Positions 60,516 to 64,000 of a stretch of DNA of 64,000 nt are shown piece by piece (position 1 is the first letter of the stretch; every line of letters begins with the position of its first letter). Source of the stretch: a bacterium (GTDB lineage Bacteria; Planctomycetota; Planctomycetia; Kolteriales; Kolteriaceae); the NCBI GenBank assembly GCA_019753235.1, contig JAIELF010000010.1:62001-126000 (forward strand), in the 5' to 3' direction. The position numbers were made by a program, and so were the translations under genes. Below the pieces are notes generated by a model. The model saw nothing but the letters and a program-made list of their open reading frames with translations. It had not been told where the DNA came from and did no database searches.

Positions 60516-63500
60516 TGTTTCTCCTCGTTCGGAGGAGGCGACTCGCCACGATTCGATTGTCGTTCCTTTCTCGCTCGGTCCATGAACCGCTGCAGGAACG
60601 GGCTTCCGACCGCGGGCGTTTTCGCTTCGGGTGATGGCGGGTCCGGGGCCGAGGAACCCTTGGTTAGTGGATCGAAAAGAAATCGAACTTGCAAATTGTA
60701 GCCTCGAAGTTCGATGGCCGGCGGTCGACGCGACGACACCAATTCGAGCATCGTGCCATAAGAATCATGCTGCTGAGACGCGAGGATCTTGCCCGTGGCT
60801 TTATCGATCAACTCGACATCCGTCGCCAACCGTTTGCGATTCTCTCCTAAGTCGATCATGCGGTTGCCGACGGCGACCAGAACCGGAAGATCTTGTCCCG
60901 GTGCGGTGATCAGGCTCCGGTTGAAGATATCCCTGTTCCAAAGCATTTTCTTCTTCGCGACATCGTACGCGCGGACCCATCCATGTACCATCGACAGACG
61001 AAGATTGTTCGAAGGGGACACAGGCCAACTGTTCTGACCGGGGACAGCTCGCATCGACGTCAGGAAAAGGCGTGGCCCATCGGAGAAGGCTGACAGTTGC
61101 AGATTAGAGTTGGTCTCGGCCGGGCCAGCGTCGATTTCATCCTCGAGAATAACTTCGCCGGTGTCGGCATGCACGACCACGACCTTTTTTCCACCGAAGA
61201 GAACGATTCGCTGATCATCGGCCATCTTCCAATCCGTGTCGCGCGGCAAGGATCTCTTCCATGAATCCTTCTCTGTGACGGGATCGAATAGTCGCAAGAC
61301 ACGGTTCTGATCCGCATCGCGCGATGTCTGAAAGAGAAGCAATTGTCGACCCACGGTCCCACGCATCGCCCGCAGTTCCGTTCCCATACTTGTGGTATTG
61401 ATCAGTTCGCCGTCCGCGGCACGATGAACGGCGCATTCGCCGGTGGGACTAAGCAAGATGACATAATCTCGATCGGCTGACGCGAGCTGATCTTGTCGAA
61501 GATCGGTTCGTCGCCAGCGCCAGCCGCCGGTGGCGGAGTCGAGCACGGCGAGTTGCCGACCGGCGCGGACGATGATTCGATCGGGGCCGGCGAGGATCAC
61601 CCGTGGCCAGACTGCCTGCCCGGCCGATCCCAGAACGTTCCCAGCGTGAATGATCCGAACGTTGCCTCCTGTGCCGACATTTCGTGACCATTCTGCCGAG
61701 ACATCATCGAACGATCGGTGCCAGGCTAGTTTTCGATCGAGACCGGATAGGGCGTAAACGGAATCAGACTGTTCAAAGAAAAGAAGCGAGCCGACCTGAT
61801 GAAACTGAACCGGTTGCTGATACGCCAGTGCCGGCGGAAGGTTCGTTAGCTTCCAATCGACTTGGCCCGTCGATCGACGAAGAAACTCAACTTCCCAACG
61901 CTGTTGATCGAAGTAAATGTCCCAATCACGAAAGAAGGGAAGCGATCCATCGACGGGAAAAGCAAGCCGCTTGTTGGGGTCGGGCCGATACGCCCGTTCG
62001 GATTCTGCTCGGATCGATCCCAAAGGCCAATCAGCATCGTCGTCGACATCTGCCTTGGGTTGATCTGTCCTTTTGTTATTCACGAGAGTGGCAACTTTCT
62101 CATCCTTGGGAGGAGGCTGGTCGGCATCGTCGCGCGGGAGTTGTTGGCGAAAATAATCTGCCACGCCAGGCCGGGCGGTTTCGTCGGCCAAGGTAGCAAG
62201 CGCCGTCAGCGATGGTACCTTTTGGGTTCGATCGGGGCCCGACAAGACATCCAGCCAAGCCCGCTCGGCAGCGGCATGTTTCTTATCGCGCGTAAGGATG
62301 TCGGCTTGTCGACGACGGGCTTGATCCGCGAGCGACTCGATGGGCAACATCGAACCCAGCGTCTGCAGCCGACGTAAATCTTGCGCCTTGTCGGCCGATT
62401 CGATCCGAGCCTGCCAAAGTTTGCGAAGTGGTTCTTTCGCCTTGGGGTCGAGCATTCGCCGAGCTAGGAAAGCATGACTCCACGCGATCCAAGAACGTTC
62501 GAGGACCGGTGAATCGGTCGGGATGAGATCGGACGAGCCGAGCGATGCTTGTTCGTCGATGGCGTTCATCATGCCGGCCCAATCTCCGGCTTGGGCCAAG
62601 TGATGAGCCTGCAATCGACGATAGATCCCACGTTCGTCGTCAGACTCGGCCAGTTCACCCAGTTCTTTGACAAGTGATTCGCGGACAGTCCCGAGTTTCT
62701 CGCCTGATGTTCGGGCGATATCGAAAAGCATGTGGCGGGTTGCTTGGGCCGACTCTTTATCCATGCTGGCACTGCGTGCAGAGAGAAGGTCTTTGACGGC
62801 GGGATCGATCTCTCCCTGAGCGAGGAAAAGCTGCGCCCTCTGATACAGCCCGGCCGGATCGTTCTCGCGGGCTAAAAGCAATCGGTCGACTTCACGGCGA
62901 ACCTCGGCCATGGATCGATAGACCGCAATTCCGCCTCCACCTGCGGAGACGAATCGATCTCCCATGAGACTGATGTTGCCGAGCGGATATCGGTCAGGCG
63001 TGACCATTTCATGCACGATCTTTCCCGACAGCGTATCGAGAACAAGGAGCCGGCCGTCAACCGTTGGCAAAAGGTACAGATCCTTGATCCAGGCGCCACG
63101 TCCCGATGGCGGCGAGATTCCGACGGCCCATTCCACTTGTCCCGTCTTCGTCGAAATGCCTCGGACTCGTTGCGAATGAACCGTAATCAGTCGGCCAGGT
63201 CGCGTCCCCGCCAGAAACGCATCGCCATCGCGAGGCGTTTGCCATCGAGGTTCACCGGTGGCCAGATCGATACCGTGAATCCGCTGACCCATCGCCTCGG
63301 TGAGGATGACAATCTGCCCATCAACGAGAGGCGCGTCTGCGGAAAAGGGGGAAGGAGCGATAATCCCTTGCATCCCCATCGTATATTGCACAGGAATGTT
63401 CCCCTCCCGCGCGAGGGAATAGTCCCATAATCGTCTTCGCGCGATGGGATCGAACGCGACCACACGGTAGAGGTTTGTCGGGCAGAGAAGAATTCCCTCA

Positions 63501-64000
63501 TGAGTGATCACGGGACACGACTGGCTTCGGCGAAACAGATCCGACTCAATTCCTCGGCCGGCGACGGCTAAAACCTCTCGCCATAGAATCGAGCCTGTCG
63601 ACGGATCGATACAGAACAACGAAATCTCGGAGCGGGACTCCCCGATGACAAAGAGACGTCCATCGCATCGCGCCGGCGGGCCGAAAAAGTAAACGGGTGG
63701 ACGCTCTCGATCAGGCGTCGCGATTCCCCCTTCCAGGCGCCAAGCAATCTTGCCTGTCTGTTGATCGACCGCAACGAGCGTGTTGCGCGATCGGTCCAGC
63801 GATGGATCGTTTCCTCGCTTCTGCACGAAAGGGGTTTGATGATAAACGGGATGCAAAGGCACATCGTCGACAAGATAGACCCGCTGATCGTCGGCAGTGA
63901 TTTGACCATAGACTTGATTGGCAAAGAACGCGCACTCGATACCGCCTGGTGCGGTCGAAAGCTGGATCGCTTGAAAGTCAGGCTTCTTTAGTTCGCCGGC
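60512..64000 (-). CDS. PQQ-type beta-propeller protein (partial, N-terminus beyond window)
   Basis: The frame is open from 60512 to the last base of the window (at least 1162 codons), so the gene begins outside. The apparent GTG at 63862 is internal: the codons before it continue the same protein ('ADDQRVYLVDDVPLHP'). The visible part holds two sets of propeller blades, with phrases such as 'LVAVDQQTGKIAWRLEGG', 'IHGIDLATGEPRWQTP', 'GISTKTGQVEWAVG', 'LDTLSGKIVHEM' and 'AVLDSATGGWRWRRTDL', separated by a helical TPR-like stretch (~residues 380-620 of the visible part). PQQ-like propellers mostly bind partners. It heads the squalene-like/MoxR/DUF58/BatA operon with ATGA overlap. Confidence 0.9.
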   Translation of the reverse strand, partial: AGELKKPDFQAIQLSTAPGGIECAFFANQVYGQITADDQRVYLVDDVPLHPVYHQTPFVQKRGNDPSLDRSRNTLVAVDQQTGKIAWRLEGGIATPDRERPPVYFFGPPARCDGRLFVIGESRSEISLFCIDPSTGSILWREVLAVAGRGIESDLFRRSQSCPVITHEGILLCPTNLYRVVAFDPIARRRLWDYSLAREGNIPVQYTMGMQGIIAPSPFSADAPLVDGQIVILTEAMGQRIHGIDLATGEPRWQTPRDGDAFLAGTRPGRLITVHSQRVRGISTKTGQVEWAVGISPPSGRGAWIKDLYLLPTVDGRLLVLDTLSGKIVHEMVTPDRYPLGNISLMGDRFVSAGGGGIAVYRSMAEVRREVDRLLLARENDPAGLYQRAQLFLAQGEIDPAVKDLLSARSASMDKESAQATRHMLFDIARTSGEKLGTVRESLVKELGELAESDDERGIYRRLQAHHLAQAGDWAGMMNAIDEQASLGSSDLIPTDSPVLERSWIAWSHAFLARRMLDPKAKEPLRKLWQARIESADKAQDLRRLQTLGSMLPIESLADQARRRQADILTRDKKHAAAERAWLDVLSGPDRTQKVPSLTALATLADETARPGVADYFRQQLPRDDADQPPPKDEKVATLVNNKRTDQPKADVDDDADWPLGSIRAESERAYRPDPNKRLAFPVDGSLPFFRDWDIYFDQQRWEVEFLRRSTGQVDWKLTNLPPALAYQQPVQFHQVGSLLFFEQSDSVYALSGLDRKLAWHRSFDDVSAEWSRNVGTGGNVRIIHAGNVLGSAGQAVWPRVILAGPDRIIVRAGRQLAVLDSATGGWRWRRTDLRQDQLASADRDYVILLSPTGECAVHRAADGELINTTSMGTELRAMRGTVGRQLLLFQTSRDADQNRVLRLFDPVTEKDSWKRSLPRDTDWKMADDQRIVLFGGKKVVVVHADTGEVILEDEIDAGPAETNSNLQLSAFSDGPRLFLTSMRAVPGQNSWPVSPSNNLRLSMVHGWVRAYDVAKKKMLWNRDIFNRSLITAPGQDLPVLVAVGNRMIDLGENRKRLATDVELIDKATGKILASQQHDSYGTMLELVSSRRPPAIELRGYNLQVRFLFDPLTKGSSAPDPPSPEAKTPAVGSPFLQRFMDRARKERQSNRGESPPPNEEKQ

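Overview
The window reads as a chromosomal segment of a planctomycete, and I see no plasmid, phage or CRISPR sequence. The assignment rests on gene content. There is a tetrahydromethanopterin-linked C1 enzyme (mch) with a RimK/MptN-like ATP-grasp ligase nearby. There is a long MoxR/DUF58/BatA/VWA operon with a PQQ-type propeller and a squalene-cyclase-like repeat protein. Other pointers are a matrixin-like protease with a PEP-CTERM-type tail, a ten-EF-hand secreted protein, a DUF5989 protein, an RND adaptor with an N-terminal Cys/His module, and many TTG/GTG starts. By eye the G+C content is moderately high, with one clearly AT-rich control region at about 11170-11340. I cannot name the genus or species.

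Left part (1-16 kb): unknown secreted and HEAT-repeat proteins, the ATP-grasp ligase, a GNAT enzyme, a DRR-rich charged protein, a DUF2142-like membrane glycosyltransferase, and an FHA/coiled-coil protein. The FHA gene is divergent from mch across a 13-copy octamer tandem repeat. A TIGR01777 epimerase-like gene follows, then a pair of Hsp20 chaperones behind a near-consensus -24/-12 (sigma-54) promoter and two matching inverted repeats, with a strong hairpin after the second hsp20. Next come a thioredoxin-like unknown, the DUF5989 protein and BamA.

Middle part (17-43 kb): a run of minus-strand genes from 26.9 to 17.2 kb encodes myo-inositol oxygenase, an exported metallophosphoesterase, a RegB/RegA redox two-component system, a TIM-barrel sugar isomerase, an aldose epimerase and a membrane-anchored patatin. 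Then come the EF-hand protein, the matrixin, a sphingosine-1-phosphate-lyase-like PLP enzyme divergent from a membrane LbH-ACP-FkbH fusion, Ndk, a TPR protein, a RAYT-type transposase, and an LplT-like MFS carrier. They are followed by SIS and ROK sugar enzymes, HslVU, a mycofactocin-type SDR and an AhpD-like protein.

Right part (43-64 kb): a VWA / TPR-like / ExbB operon, a CzcBA-type metal efflux pair with a small Cys/His protein in front and a TetR regulator converging on its end, a 168-bp MITE with 22-bp terminal inverted repeats, and the BatA-type operon running leftward from the right edge. The outermost gene of that operon, the PQQ propeller, is cut by the window end. No complete autonomous new system is obvious. 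The most unusual items are the FkbH fusion beside the S1P-lyase-like enzyme, the hsp20 control region, the octamer repeat, the complete bacterial MIOX and the MITE.
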